Origin: Isoperla grammatica
Taxonomy: Eukaryota > Arthropoda > Insecta > Plecoptera > Perlodidae
Assembly (NCBI GenBank): GCA_945910005.1
Contig: OX246739.1
Coordinates: forward strand, 73,481,523-73,545,522
Direction of reading: 5' to 3'
DNA length: 64,000 nucleotides
Each line of letters begins with the position of its first letter. The first letter of the stretch is position 1. The position numbers and the translations under genes are program-made. A model generated the notes under the pieces. It was not told the DNA's origin and made no database searches. It was given only the letters and a program-made list of their open reading frames with translations. Positions 26,308-37,765 of the stretch are shown piece after piece.

Positions 26308-26322
26308 CAGATGTTGATGCAG
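26308..26322 (+). promoter_or_regulatory. 3' splice site (acceptor) of the dpr exon
   Basis: The intron ends gatgttgatgcag just before the first codon, GTA. The pyrimidine tract is poor: the 30 bases before the AG are purine-rich, and the nearest pyrimidine block is the C-run about 50 bases further upstream. The same acceptor context is copied in all 27 upstream repeat units, so position alone must decide which one is used. Confidence 0.75.
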
Positions 26323-26533
26323 GTATCATGGGTGCGTCACCGGGACATCCACCTGTTAACCGTGGGCCGCTACACCTACACGTCTGACCAGAGGTTCCGG
26401 GCAATACATCACCCTCACAGCGAAGACTGGACGCTCCAGATCAAGTACCCGCAGCATCGCGACGCGGGCGTCTATGAGTGCCAGATCAGCACGACGCCGC
26501 ACATGAGTCATTTCATTCACCTCAACGTCGTGG
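26323..26533 (+). CDS. dpr9: Internal exon of a Dpr-family Ig-domain protein (Dpr8/Dpr9-like)
   Basis: This is a single internal exon encoding the C-terminal half of the first Ig domain of a Dpr protein. Dprs are neuronal cell-surface proteins that bind DIP partners and help specify synaptic connections. The frame opens VSWVRHRDIHLLTVGRYTYT, with the core Ig Trp at residue 3 (C strand). It continues with DWTLQIK (E strand) and the tyrosine-corner/F-strand motif DAGVYECQIS carrying the disulphide Cys, and ends near HLNVV. The acceptor is ...gatgcag before gtatca and the donor is GTG-G followed by GTAAGT at 26534. The exon is 211 nt, starting in phase 0 and ending in phase 1, which suits a following codon completed in the next exon. 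The family is certain from the motifs. Assignment to Dpr9 rather than Dpr8 or another paralogue rests on recollection of the family and is less sure. No neighbouring exon was recognised, so the flanking introns must be long. Confidence 0.92.
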
Positions 26534-26539
26534 GTAAGT
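26534..26539 (+). promoter_or_regulatory. 5' splice site (donor) of the dpr exon
   Basis: GTAAGT follows GTGG, a full consensus donor. It comes right after the Ig-domain G strand, and two codons before an in-frame TAA that would be met if the intron were retained. Confidence 0.85.
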
Positions 26540-29500
26540 AAGACCTTCTCATGTTGCACATTTCTTGTCACTCTACTGTAGATAATTATGTATAGTCCTA
26601 TAATTGTATTAGTTGGTTTACTAGTGTCTTGTAAACAATATATTCATCAAGCAACATCTGTCCCTGTCCTGTACCAACTATAGAGTGGGGTGGAGGGTGG
26701 AAGGTTCTCACCATCACTTGGGCCTAGGGTTAACCTAACCCGGGTAGCCATGCCTGACGTTTCCCCTCTTTTCTTCCTTTGCCCCACTGACATCTCTTCT
26801 TCAATACCTTCATCTTCCTCTTTTTTTCCTCATCCTTCCTCGCAGTCTTCTTCTAGACTCTCCACCAGTTTTCTCCATAGTTTTTATTTTCCCACCTCTT
26901 CTCTTATATTGCGTCATATTTATATTGTTTGAAATGTATTCTTAAGATATATTGTGGCCTTTGGTACATGTACAGTTCTCCACATGATAATTTATTACAA
27001 CTCAATGGCTCACTGAAAAATGTATTAAATAATTACATTTATCAATATATTGTGAAAGTTAATTTATTCTTTCAAAGAATTCACAAATTTTTAGAATTAT
27101 ACATGATTTAATAATAATATTAAAATTTGTTTGTTTTCACTGCATTATAAAAGTTAAATATTATTAAAGCATACGAAATTTAGTCAACTTACCTTCCTAA
27201 ATATCTCAATACGTACGAACGAAAATTCTTTGCATGCTGCCAAAATAATGACAAATGAAATATAGTGCACTTATTTACAAAAGAAAACTAATGAGTTTAT
27301 ACGTTTAACATAACACAATGATTGTTGCATTGACTTGAACGTTGCATTGCTCGCGTTGAAGATAATATAATAGTGAACATGGGCCGTGTCAGTCAAAAGG
27401 TATGTCTTCTATCAGAAGGATCACGGCAAGTGTTTTGAATCAAGTGTTGACGTTCTCGTGAGATCGTCACTTTACGATGATGTTTTATAGCGGAAGGAAT
27501 TGCGCTGGAATGTTCTATTGCCACATGCACACATTTGATGTAGCCGATACCAGACTGCAAACATACTTGTTCCGTGCAAGAAGGGGCTTTGTCCCACTTA
27601 TCTCATGACGGTCTAAGATGAGAGGCATAGGAAACCTGACATTTTGCATTTAAATGCGAGCTAAACTTATTTTGAAAGAAAAAATAGCAAATTAACGTAT
27701 ACTTGTTGTTTGATTTATGAAACGAGCATTAAAGTGAATGATTGAAAGACAGGTCTAAGTGCCATTTTGTAATCGTCAATAATATATCTTAGATATGTCG
27801 TCACTTTGTCATTTTCTATCACATTGATGAGTTTCGGAATACTGATAGTCACACCTCCTGAATTTGCATATATAGATGTTTGTTCTTGTATTACAAAAAC
27901 TAACGAATCAATGAATGTGAGTGCATACTTGTTGTTGGATTGTGATTACTGCTTTTATCACCCTGCAGTAATATTGAGCCAATAGTATAAACAACGCAAT
28001 GGTAGATAGCATTCATATGTTTGTAGATTGCAAAAACTTCATGCTAATGTAATAATCCGCACATGTTTGAAATAATACGATTTATTAAACATTATCAAAC
28101 AGTCTATAAATCTATAAATAAATAAGTTTAATGAAAACTCGATGTCAATTAAAAGTACATGTTTGTTTTGTTGTATTAAAAATATCACTGTTGATAAAAT
28201 ACAGAAACGTAATGACGAGTTTCCGAATATTGCCTTGCAACGTTGAGATCTAATCTCGTTACATTTTATCAAATCTCCAATGACGGTCAACGAATTAACT
28301 GGTAATTCACTTGAATTATTTTTCATTAAATATTAAATGAATTTCATGAGACCTTGATTGAATTTATACACCATTTTATGATTTAATGACTATCCAGCTT
28401 TTACGTATCATAATTGGGTATAATATAAATTGAGGAGGATTGGTCGTTTTACCCCCTTTCTCAAGTTTAAACTGTCGCTGCGACGATATAGTAATTAATA
28501 TACCTTTCAGAGAGAATGTAAAATAACCGGTCTGTTAATAATTTGTATTCCTTAAAACACATTGGAAAGAAGATTAAGTATGCTCGACAAGTCGGTGATT
28601 GAAGATTAGCGAAGATGTTAAAATAAAGTCAGCACTTAACAAAGTTTCCTGTGTGCTCACGCTTCAAAGCCAGATACCTCTTCAAATGATTGAATCTGTT
28701 TTAAAGTTTGAAGAGAAATGATAAAAGTTGTTAAATCAATCTAATGGGTTACTTACGCTGATGGTAGTTTTATGTTTTACTGAATATATCGCCTTTTGAT
28801 CTTACGCTTGATAAATTATTCGTAAATCCATTTACAAATTGGTAATCAAGTGTATGTCTCGATTACTTAGTACGGTAAAGCCCAACAGCTGAGACTTCCT
28901 ACTTCTGTAATATATACTCTATAGTTAATAGTGATGTCTGCAGACGCTGACTCGGCTACAAAATGTAATAACATATCATCATATGTAAGCTACGACGTAA
29001 GCGGTCGTTAAATAGTAAACAAAACACAACAGTTTACACAATAGTGTCGTCAAGCAGGCACAGCCCAACAAGAAGGGAATCAAAGTCTGATTATTTCATC
29101 AATTACTGAACAGTTATAAGCATCAAAACCATAAAGAATCAATTATTGGCGATATTTTTCTTTAACTTTAAATTGCAACAGTGTATCCGTCTACTTACAT
29201 ATCGCTCGTATTGTTAATTTGTGTTGCAATAGCGATTAAACGGGGAGTCTACATTCAACTTGAAATTTAGAACTTTTGCAAGCTTTGATGTGGATTAGAC
29301 GCCATCAGCTGCTTTGTGGTAAAATCGGTTAAGAAGTTATTTAGTTACTACACAGTTATTCGAAATAGTTATTTCCAATACAACGGGCGACAAAATTTGA
29401 GGTTGTCATTGTAGAAGTTTCGGCCCCGCTACGGATATGTTATTCGATACGTATTGGAGGTAGGGCTGAGCCGTGTAAACGTTTAAACGCCCGCGTGAAA

Positions 29501-29565
29501 ATATACGTGTACAAATATCCGTACACTTTAACCCGTGTCCTACACCACGCCCGGCAAATACCCCT

Positions 29566-29679
29566 CCCCCCCCCCCCCCCCCCATAACCTATACAGGCAG
29601 ATTTTCTGATGTTACATCTCTAACAGGCCACCGATGACGATGGGTTACGGGGTGGAGGGGGGTGGGGGGGGGGGGGGGG
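29566..29679. repeat. Facing C-run and G-run
   Basis: C18 at 29566-29583 and G16 at 29664-29679 lie about 80 bases apart on the same strand, with GGGGTGGAGGGG next to the G-run. They can pair as a GC hairpin or form G-quadruplex/i-motif structures. Lengths may be affected by sequencing error. Confidence 0.8.
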
Positions 29680-30964
29680 CGAATTCGGGACCAGGCAACA
29701 AACCGATGACGCACTGCCTAGTGTGTGGAGTCAAAATGGCGATGGACAGTTGGTCACAAAAAGGTGGAGGCAAATGTGAAGGTATAATCAACATTGACTA
29801 TAATAATCACCCGTGTTATTTCGTTGAAAATTTATTTTCGCGAACATTATAGTTCTTTTTTATCAACTTGCAAACAGGAGGGGTGTTACGTTTAAACATT
29901 TAAACGCGAACAATTTGGAAAATTCAACGCTTAGAAAATTAAACATTACATTCCGTAGTAAGCCAAATGTGCATGTTGTATATTCATTACATTCTACCCA
30001 TTCAACTGTCAACGGTTATTTTGACTGGGGTAATTACTATTTAGTACCATTATTATTTGCCTCGATACTATTCCAACGCAACTGGTATGCACATAAGTAT
30101 CGCTAGGGTGGATTAAAGTACCTTACACGGTTTAGAAAACATCCAGAACCTGGAATCGAACTCCGAAAAGCAGAAACAACGAAACACAAACCTGTAGATA
30201 GTATTGAAATGTAATCCAGATAATTGCAGTTCTGAACGTGTCTCTAAATAATATCTTCTTTCCAGCCCGTGCGTAGACTCAGCAGGGAGCACGATTAACA
30301 TGTTTCTCTCTAGGTAAACATTATTCTTAAGTTCCTTAACAATCTTCACCTCTAAGTAACATCATCATTACTTTGTTTTCAACATCTTTCCACGTAGTGT
30401 TTTAATTAGTCCCGCATCCAACCCCGAGGCTTCTCTCTGTAAATAATAAACGCGGAAGGATTGAGCTCAACGTCGGCCATGTCACAGCCACCGTCCCACA
30501 GCCCTCCAGAGAATACAGCTCTGTCAGCGTTTTAGCTGACCGGAAACTGCGCGCGCATGCAGAGCCAGTACAAGTGCATAGTATGCTCGTGCTTTCACTG
30601 ATGCGTTTTTGCGGCGATCGAGACAAAACATTGAAACTCGTCAAGATTCCAAAATGGCTACCACCAAACCAAAATCAATGTCGGTGGTTGGTCATCTAGG
30701 TTGGGGGAGAGATACTTGCGGTTAGTTTCTGCAATTAAGGCGGAATTGTAACTGCGAGCTCGCAATGGGTACCCACAAGTATTATATTACTGAGGACAGG
30801 ACAAGTTATGACACAAAAATGTGAGAGGGAAATGTGAGGGTTGCTGATTCCGGACATAATTAGAAATAGCAGTTCACCGATATCGAATTATTGTTATTTA
30901 TACAATTATTTATTATGTATGCATACAAGTGTGGTATAAATATATTGTTTATCAAGAAATGGAG

Positions 30965-31003
30965 ACTAGGTAAATTTTGATTTCAAATAAAAATTTACCT
31001 AGT
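30965..31003. repeat. Perfect hairpin
   Basis: ACTAGGTAAATTTT pairs with AAAATTTACCTAGT across a ~10-base loop. It is isolated in AT-rich DNA. Confidence 0.7.
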
Positions 31004-31830
31004 TTTTGAAGTTCCAAATACATAATTTGGATCATTTCAAAGCTTCTGGTTGGTGATTCACTATCGGAAAACTCTATAATCGCCGTTAAATGCAATAGAA
31101 TATTACATTGTTTATGCTAATATCTACAAAACAAACGTATTTCCCACTTTTCGCCATCATATATAACCTTAAAATATGGCAAATAACCTTGACGTTGTCG
31201 AATTAACTAACATACATACTAGTACGAAACGGATGCGTCAAACTCACAGACGCTGAATTGTTAAATTTTGAGAACGAATCCGCGAGTGAAGTCACGACAG
31301 TTCCTACAAAACCAATGTAGCGTTGCCGTATGTGAAATAAAGGAACACCTTTTACATTATTAACCCTTAAAACAAGGTTACTGAACCACGTCCTACTTCC
31401 TTTCACTTAATTGTGCTTTCAACGGCAAACTTTAATGCGTATTTAGCTATTAATGATTCTAATGTTAATTAATAACAAGTGTAAAAATCTGCTTTCGTAC
31501 TTTTTTTCACCCCCTTCGTTTTCATCTAAAGGGATATTTTCAAATATAGATTACATCTGTATTTTCAGCCATTTGAGTACGGCCTAGTCTAATCCCAAGA
31601 TACCCTTAAACTCGTTGTTTTAGCGGGTAATGGTGTATAACAGTGCGCGGAACGGTGTTAACTCCCTATGGTGTTAACGGGAGAATTCACTTAGAGAGTT
31701 TCCAAGTTGTTGTCCTGGTAAGACTTAAGACTCTCCGCTGTGAACCGTGTTTATTGCTTTTTTATGTTAGTCTGGATGCTCGGGCTTCTTACATCCTTTG
31801 GCCGAGGTCAAGGCGGGGTAGGCCCGGCCT

Positions 31831-31979
31831 GTGTTAGGCCATCAAGTAATTACTGCGGAGCGAATAAGGCACTACCTTTGAACCATGTGTGTTACACTCC
31901 GTGTTAGCTGCCATCAAGTAATTACTGTGGAGGGAATAAGGCACTACCTTTGAACAATTTGTGTTACACTCTGTGTTAC
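31831..31979 (+). repeat. Two-copy tandem duplication, ~72 bp
   Basis: CCATCAAGTAATTACTG(C/T)GGAG, GAATAAGGCACTACCTTTGA and GTGTTACACTC occur twice in a row with few differences. Confidence 0.85.
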
Positions 31980-32104
31980 ATGGTCGGAAGTGACGCGGAC
32001 GCATGTTATATGGTATACTTGGACTTGTATTTTCTTTGAGTATCTTTTAACGTTTAGTGAACTTAGCTGCAAGTATGTTACTGCTCGCCTAGGCGCCTTC
32101 TTAA

Positions 32105-32766
32105 AGGAATAGTCAGGTGAAAAACTAAAAAACTACCATTTGTATATGTCCACCCTCAAATATGGAAAACATTACTAAAAGATAGCATACTTCAAAAGCA
32201 GGCGGTTAAATAATTAAAGAAAACGCGATTTTTTGGCTTGTTGCTACCAAGTAGCACCGAGCAACTCTTTTCATGGTAATTCCCATACAACAAAAACGTT
32301 ACCTCGAGATAGTAAAACCACCGCTAAAATAGGGCACTTATCAAAAATCGATCATGAGGTTTTATGTGCATCGTTTCTGTACCGATAACATGCTTCTTAG
32401 TACGAACGTGTACTTCTACAAAATGCCCTGCAATTAATATTTTTGTGACTTGATGTGTAGAAAAGTTGCAATCCGTTTTGAGCGGCACTGTCCGCAGTCG
32501 CCGAGTGTTGTGGCTGGATTCGTATTACACAATGAGTGCTTTGGCTATCGGGAAGGCGCTAGCGAGCTCAGAGCCGATACAGCTGTACTACGCTTTAGAA
32601 GAAAAATGCAGCAGAGCTGGCGAAGGGAATCTAGTAGAATAGCTAAATGTTCACTATTTTTTTTCTTGCATTGAAGCAACCTATATCAATTTTATTTTAC
32701 ACATAACTGAATTTCATGCACTTATGACTCATTGATGATTTTTTAGTTTTTCACCTGACTATTCCT
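32105..32766. mobile_element. TTAA-flanked DNA transposon, non-autonomous
   Basis: Exact TTAA flanks lie at 32101-32104 and 32767-32770. The terminal inverted repeats are about 28 bp and nearly perfect (AGGAATAGTCAGGTGAAAAA and its inverse). The 662-bp element has a small frame inside (32450-32674) without a recognisable domain. It differs from family T in its termini, so it is a second TTAA-targeting group. Confidence 0.86.
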
Positions 32767-32770
32767 TTAA

Positions 32771-33385
32771 CTCTGGCACAGTCTACACTGGGACTCATCA
32801 CAAATATTTCACACTTTTGAACGGTCTAAGTTGGACCGAAGAACAGATAAAAAATAAATTTGTATTTGAATAAAATAAAATTATTGTGTGTTTATCTACC
32901 TACCCATTCACAAGAAACAAGCTTTATAAGCATTGTAGCATGTGGTCACTTTGTTATAATTGCTCCCACATAAATATAGTACACAGTATCGTAGCATAAG
33001 AGTTGTTAGCTCAAGACTAAAAACCCCAACCAGATTGTCGCCGTCTCGAACCCGGAGTGCAATGTGTCCTAGGGTAACTCTGCCTGTCATAAGAGGCGTC
33101 AAAATCAACCCTGCAATTGTTCACATTTACCCTTTGAAGTCTTCCTACTCGCCCCTTTTTCCAATCCCCCCCCGACGTCATATGACCCAGTTATCGAGTA
33201 CGTCATTAAATACGAAATAATCTCATTTCAAATACATTCAACCGACAACCCTCAACGCGTGTTGTGCATGTTGTAATTATAATTATGTAGAGCGAATGAA
33301 AGAGTGGATAACTGTTTGTTACCAATCCGCCAACTGATAAGATAAAAACAACATGTGAATATCTGGTTGTGTCCATCAGTTTAGT
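32771..33385. other. Non-coding stretch
   Basis: AT-rich, then a mixed-composition block around 33030-33180. The frames at 32908-33108 and 32960-33220 overlap on opposite strands and have no domain. Confidence 0.5.
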
Positions 33386-33772
33386 CTTGTTTCGCCTATG
33401 CTTGGTTCGCCTACGTCTGTTAATGGTGGTATTTCAGGGGTAATTGCTTTCTTCCAAGAATCAATTATGTATCTACGCTATGTTACTACTTTATATACTA
33501 TTATCTACGTCGAGGTGTAAGTCTTTAATCTACATTAACCGGTGGTGGCAAGTCTTTCTCACGGCTACGCGATCTTACCGGGAAATTTGAATTTATTTAA
33601 GATTTGATACAAGGGCTATAGTATTATAGCTATGCATAGTTATATAGTATACTGTTCCACGGTACAGATATGGAGTAGGAGCATATTAGAAGAATTATTC
33701 ATTCGTTAGAAGCCAGTTCCCTGAAATACCACCCCTAATAGGCGTAGGTGAATCAAGCATAGACCAAACAAG
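33386..33772. mobile_element. Inverted-repeat MITE
   Basis: CTTGTTTCGCCTATGCTTGG...GGTGGTATTTCAGGG at the left is matched by inverse CCCTGAAATACCACC...AAGCATAGACCAAACAAG at the right. The arms are ~55 bp with several mismatches. The interior is AT-rich, without coding sequence. No clear target duplication. Confidence 0.75.
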
Positions 33773-34625
33773 AACACACCGTGTCTATCGTGAATATTAC
33801 TCCCTTCCTCGAAGTTGAATGACAGTTGACTCTTTGCGGGTTTGTTTATCTCCTTCTCACGTCTACTTCTGAGTGTGCAAACAAGAAGCGGTCCCGGTTT
33901 ATGCTGGAAGTGTCGTGATCTCAGTTCGTGTCACCGTGGTATCACTTTCTTTCACCTCGTGGTGAAGTGACAGCGCCGTTCAATAAGCCGCACTCAGGCT
34001 CAACCTGTCGAATATAACAACCTGTCCTATCTTGATACTAATATATTCCTACAGATGATACCGTTTCATAAAGTATCTTAGAGTTAATATTAATATTGTG
34101 TGACACCACAATCTCCTAAACTTTGTCCGCCACAGGGAATTTTTTTCACTGCATTTATAATAAGTTGCTTGTACAGCCCGAGTGCGACCCCAGTTTCTTT
34201 GAAATTGTTGTGTCCCAACAGCTGTCAAAAAGTAATCAAATGTAATCGTTTCTTTGTTGTGTGGCCCCTATTATTTGACTAGAGGTTGGGTTTCCAAGAA
34301 ATGTGCGCATGGTTGAGCTTCTGTTGTGGCTTCCGGTAATGAATTCGGGGATTTCGTCTCATGTTTGTGCTAGACAGATAGTGGGGTGTACATCATGTGT
34401 GAAATGCCAAGATCGACGAAAAATCGACTGATTTCCATGTTCTCGACTAAGCCACAGACCCACTGTGGACAGTAAAACGGACAAAATCAAAATCTCAAGA
34501 GAGGATTGGTGTTGCTATTTGATATCCATTATCAATCGATGGCCATTAAGATATTATAGTTTTCTGTATCTAGATGTTGTCGATCCTGAAAGTAACAAAT
34601 ACGTCTGTGAAAATGACAACCAAAC
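33773..34625. other. Non-coding stretch
   Basis: Nothing recognised between the MITE and the tRNA-derived SINE. Confidence 0.55.
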
Positions 34626-34890
34626 GAGGTAGCTCAGCGGTAAGACGCGAGACTCTAATTCGGGAGGTCGCCGGTTCTATTCCGGCCACCGGCAGTCCTG
34701 ACTGAAGTTTTTTTCCGAGGTTTTCCTCAGTCGTAAAAGCAAATGCTGGAACTGAGTCATACCATCAGCTCTCGGAAATTTCTTTCCAACTATCCAAACA
34801 CCCTAATAACCTAGTTAGTCACCTGAAGAGGCGCACATCAGGTGAAGCTGGTGTGCACCCTATAACGGGTATTCCTACGACAAATAATAA
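34626..34890 (+). mobile_element. tRNA-derived SINE
   Basis: The head is tRNA-like: an A-box region GTAGCTCAGCGGTAAGACGC, then a B box at GGTTCTATTCC flanked by the T-stem GCCGG/CCGGC. The body carries GTTTTCCTCAGTCGTAAAAGC and GCTCTCGGAAATTTC. The tail is CACCTGAAGAGGCGCACATC, GTGTGCACCC and GGGTATTCCTACGA followed by an AATAATAAT run. It is not a functional tRNA gene: the B box is mutated and the body continues past the tRNA end. Confidence 0.85.
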
Positions 34891-35013
34891 TAATTATTAT
34901 TATTATGTGCTCGAGTTATCGCAAAAATAACTATAATAACTTCGTCCACATTTTGATGGCGTCGAAGTTGCGCATAAAATGTTGCGCAGTTATGTTGGAA
35001 GCTTGGCGGGCTG

Positions 35014-35715
35014 TCAATCGAAATTCACATAATGTCACACATAGTAGCGATGTGTAAGAGAACGGGAGTATATTCATTTAATGTGATACCTTCATATTAA
35101 TCCCAATTACATCTACTTTAAGCATAAATGAACATACTTGCGTGATATACCACAGATATTGAGATGATTACGTAGGAATCAGCGGCTGTCATTCGGAAAT
35201 TACGTAATTTCAAACAAAGTATCGATTTGTAAGAGAACCTGAGTATATCCATTTCATTTGATTCCTTCCAAATAATCTCAACTAAATCTGTTCTATTTAT
35301 GTATACACAAATCTGCGTGACATACCTCAGATTTTGAGATAATTGCTGAAGTTTCACGGGATTAAATTATAAATTACGTAAAGTCAAGAATTATACGTAA
35401 TGTCAAACATAGTAGCGATTTTTTAGAGAACCTGAGTATATTCATTTAATATGATTCCTTCTTATTAATTTCAATTACATCTTATTTAAGCGTTTATGAA
35501 CGAACCTGCGTGATATGTCACAGACTTGGAGATAATTACGTAGGAACCAGCGGCTGTCATTCGGAAAGTACGTTATTTCACACTTAGTATCGATTTGTAA
35601 GAGAACATGAGTATATTCATTTTACTTGATTCCTTCAAGTTAATCTCAATTACATCTCTTTTAAGTACATATAAACAAACCTGCGTGACATACCACAGAT
35701 TTTGAGATAATTACG
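35014..35715. repeat. Four-copy ~180-bp satellite-like tandem repeat
   Basis: Blocks sharing GTAGCGAT/GTATCGAT, TAAGAGAACCTGAGTATATT, TTAATCTCAATTACATCT, CCTGCGTGACATACCACAGA and GAGATAATTACG recur about every 175-190 bp. Copies one and three, and copies two and four, are more alike, so the repeat may be a duplicated dimer. No coding sequence. Confidence 0.85.
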
Positions 35716-37450
35716 GAAGATGTATTCAATGTTGTGTCCCGAGTGTCTCAACGCATCGCAACGAGAGTTTGAGGAGCGTTTGAAACCGTTTTTGTGGTTG
35801 GTCAACGCAGTAAACCCAGGCAAAAATCCAGTGTTATGCTTTGGTCTTAAAAGTATCCCGGTAAGTGTTACTTTAGATTGGGCATCACTACAATAACATG
35901 ACAATTAAAAATAGTCAGAATACACCATCTAAAATAACAGTTTATATTGAAATAACATATTACCACATGTGACTACAGGGAAATTTCAAAAAAAAAAAAT
36001 CGAGCCAAAGCACACTGAAAAATAAGCTGGGAAATGCATACAATGTGTTTTTACCCTTTCACAAATCATGTTAACCTTGCACAGATGTATGATAGATGCA
36101 AAACATCCAAATCCATTTACACTGGTTGTATGTTTAATCCTGCACGTTGAGAAAAATGCATAAATCTATGTTTTGCCATGACACGAACAAGAAAAATAAT
36201 AGCTAGATTTACGGCAGCACACGTAAAAAAAAAAGTTTTATTGGGTTTGGATTATAAAAAAAATTCCAAATGCTTCTAACTTCTAGTGTCAACATTATAA
36301 AACTTGTATTGTAACGATCTGTTACAATTTATTAATGTGAACAAACACTCAAATGGTTTAAAAATAATCATGACAGGGATAAAATGATATTGTAATAACA
36401 GGAAACATCTGGAAATGTAATTCACCAAAATGACAGTAAAATATTGACGAGTGATGATTATCGGTACGTATAGATGGCCGTGCTCGTTAACCCAGCTGAA
36501 GCCAGGATTATTGACCGCCCATTAAGCCCCATGTATAACCATAGCGAGCAGCGACCCCCATAGTATCGTGGTCGCACTCTACAGTCAATACCCCAAGCAC
36601 GTACTTGATTAAAAATTAAGTTGGGTGGATAATGAGAAGCATGAATACCAACCATTGCGTCATTAAAATTTGATGATATTTCCTTTGGTTTTGCTCATAA
36701 AACGCAAGCCTTTACGCTTAATGTGCTGTTATCAACCGCTCATTTAATATAATCACTCAATTTATACAGAAAATTACGGGAAGTCATTTAAACGTTGGTG
36801 CTTTCATAGGAGTTGAAGTGTCGCGTTGAGTCTGTAGATTATAATAAAAACTAAGTGCGAACACTGAGCGTTTAAGGAGAAGAAAAGAGGGGTAATGGTT
36901 TGATAAGAGTAAACAAAGGAGTTTATTCCGTCTCGCTTTAACTAACTGTATTAGTAAGTGATGGAAACTTTTTACTTTCTTTTCCAACTTTATTAAAGCG
37001 AAGCGTTAAAAACTACCACAGCAAACATGGCTACAGAAATATTTTCAGCTCCAAGAACAGCAATAAAAAACTTTCATCATCAAACGTTACAAACTTATGA
37101 CGAAGCGTTATTAAATAATGTTATCCGGAGTGGGGGCGACTACAGTTTAGCCCTCCACTGAAATCGATGGGGACACTTCAACGGTACTTTGTGCGACGTG
37201 TTAAATGCGTAATTTAATTACGGGACTAATCCACGCTCTGTGGGAAATTTAATTTATGGCTGTGATGGTTATTTAATGGCGCTTGTAATGACGGAACCAT
37301 CAGCTGGGATGTTTGGGATACGGGGCCAATAGTTCATCCGAAGTATTTGTAATTGAACGTACGCAAAGCTCACCTACTATAATATTGTGATCTGACATTT
37401 GTAATGACTATTTTTGATTAATAATCGCTTTTTTATTGAAGTTTATTTGA
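35716..37450. other. Non-coding stretch
   Basis: Frames at 35650-35904 and 36458-36655 have no recognisable domain. Confidence 0.5.
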
Positions 37451-37765
37451 TTTATTTCATTTTCTTGTAATTAAGGCCAGTGTAGGGCACAGTGGCCCTT
37501 TAGCCTGATGAGTGATGATTGATGAATGATAATGAGGAAGGGAGGAGGGGAAGCCTAGTACCGGCATGTAGCCTACTCCTGTCGAAAAGTACCAAGGGGA
37601 TCATCGGCTTTACGTCCCATCCGAAAGGACGGTGTAACTTTGACCAGTCATATAGGTTCCTCCATTAACCTGGACTGCCGAGCAGTTGACGAGAAGAACG
37701 AAGCTGTTACACAAGCGTTCGAACCCTCCAGTCTGCTTTAACCAACGGTAACTAGTGTTTCGAGC
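37451..37765 (-). mobile_element. 5'-truncated copy of the 5S-derived SINE
   Basis: Read on the minus strand, it begins near AACTAGTTACCGTTGG, just after where the 5S-like head would end. It then runs through GGGTTCGAACGCTTGTG, GTCCAGGTTAATGG, the GGGACGTAAAG block and the conserved 3' end. The body is otherwise complete, so only the promoter-bearing 5S head is lost. Confidence 0.83.

Larger units (their letters stand above)
22981..26322 (+). repeat. 27-copy ~121-bp tandem array derived from the dpr exon's 5' edge
   Basis: The copy of the exon's first codon (GTA) recurs at 23039, 23160, 23282, 23403, 23525, 23646, 23766, 23887, 24008, 24129, 24257, 24378, 24498, 24619, 24740, 24861, 24987, 25108, 25228, 25349, 25470, 25590, 25711, 25831, 25952, 26073 and 26194. 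The real exon follows at 26323. Spacing is 120-128 bp, varying with the length of a C-run (6 to about 15 C). Each unit holds the C-run, CTAGACCTGGCCCGATAC, a GTGAATGTAAGCAGATG segment, the acceptor GATGCAG, then codons VSWVRHRDIHLLTV(V/G)RYTYIV and an in-frame TGA. The true exon diverges from the units after TACACCTACA. Copies differ at only a few sites, so the array is young or homogenised. Confidence 0.95.
26540..31830. other. Probable dpr intron downstream of the exon
   Basis: It starts with the GTAAGT donor. No next dpr exon (second Ig domain) was recognised here. A CpG-richer patch near 30460-30620 has a 22-codon minus-strand frame without support. Confidence 0.55.

Noticed and set aside
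22981..26322. CRISPR-like array
   Set aside because: Units are contiguous tandem copies without unique spacers, and the setting is eukaryotic.
23578..26404. Repeated minus-strand frames beginning MIPASTSAYIHSLYRARSRG
   Set aside because: Antisense reading of the dpr-exon-derived array. The plus strand explains the sequence through the exon and acceptor.
30402..30644. CpG-richer patch with minus-strand frame starting MADVELNPSAF at 30480 downward
   Set aside because: Only about 22 codons to the stop, with no recognised family and no splice signals. It may be a transposon or exon scrap but cannot be supported.
34626..34700. Functional tRNA gene
   Set aside because: The tRNA-like region continues into a SINE body, has a mutated B box, and is shared with a second copy at 37862-38112.
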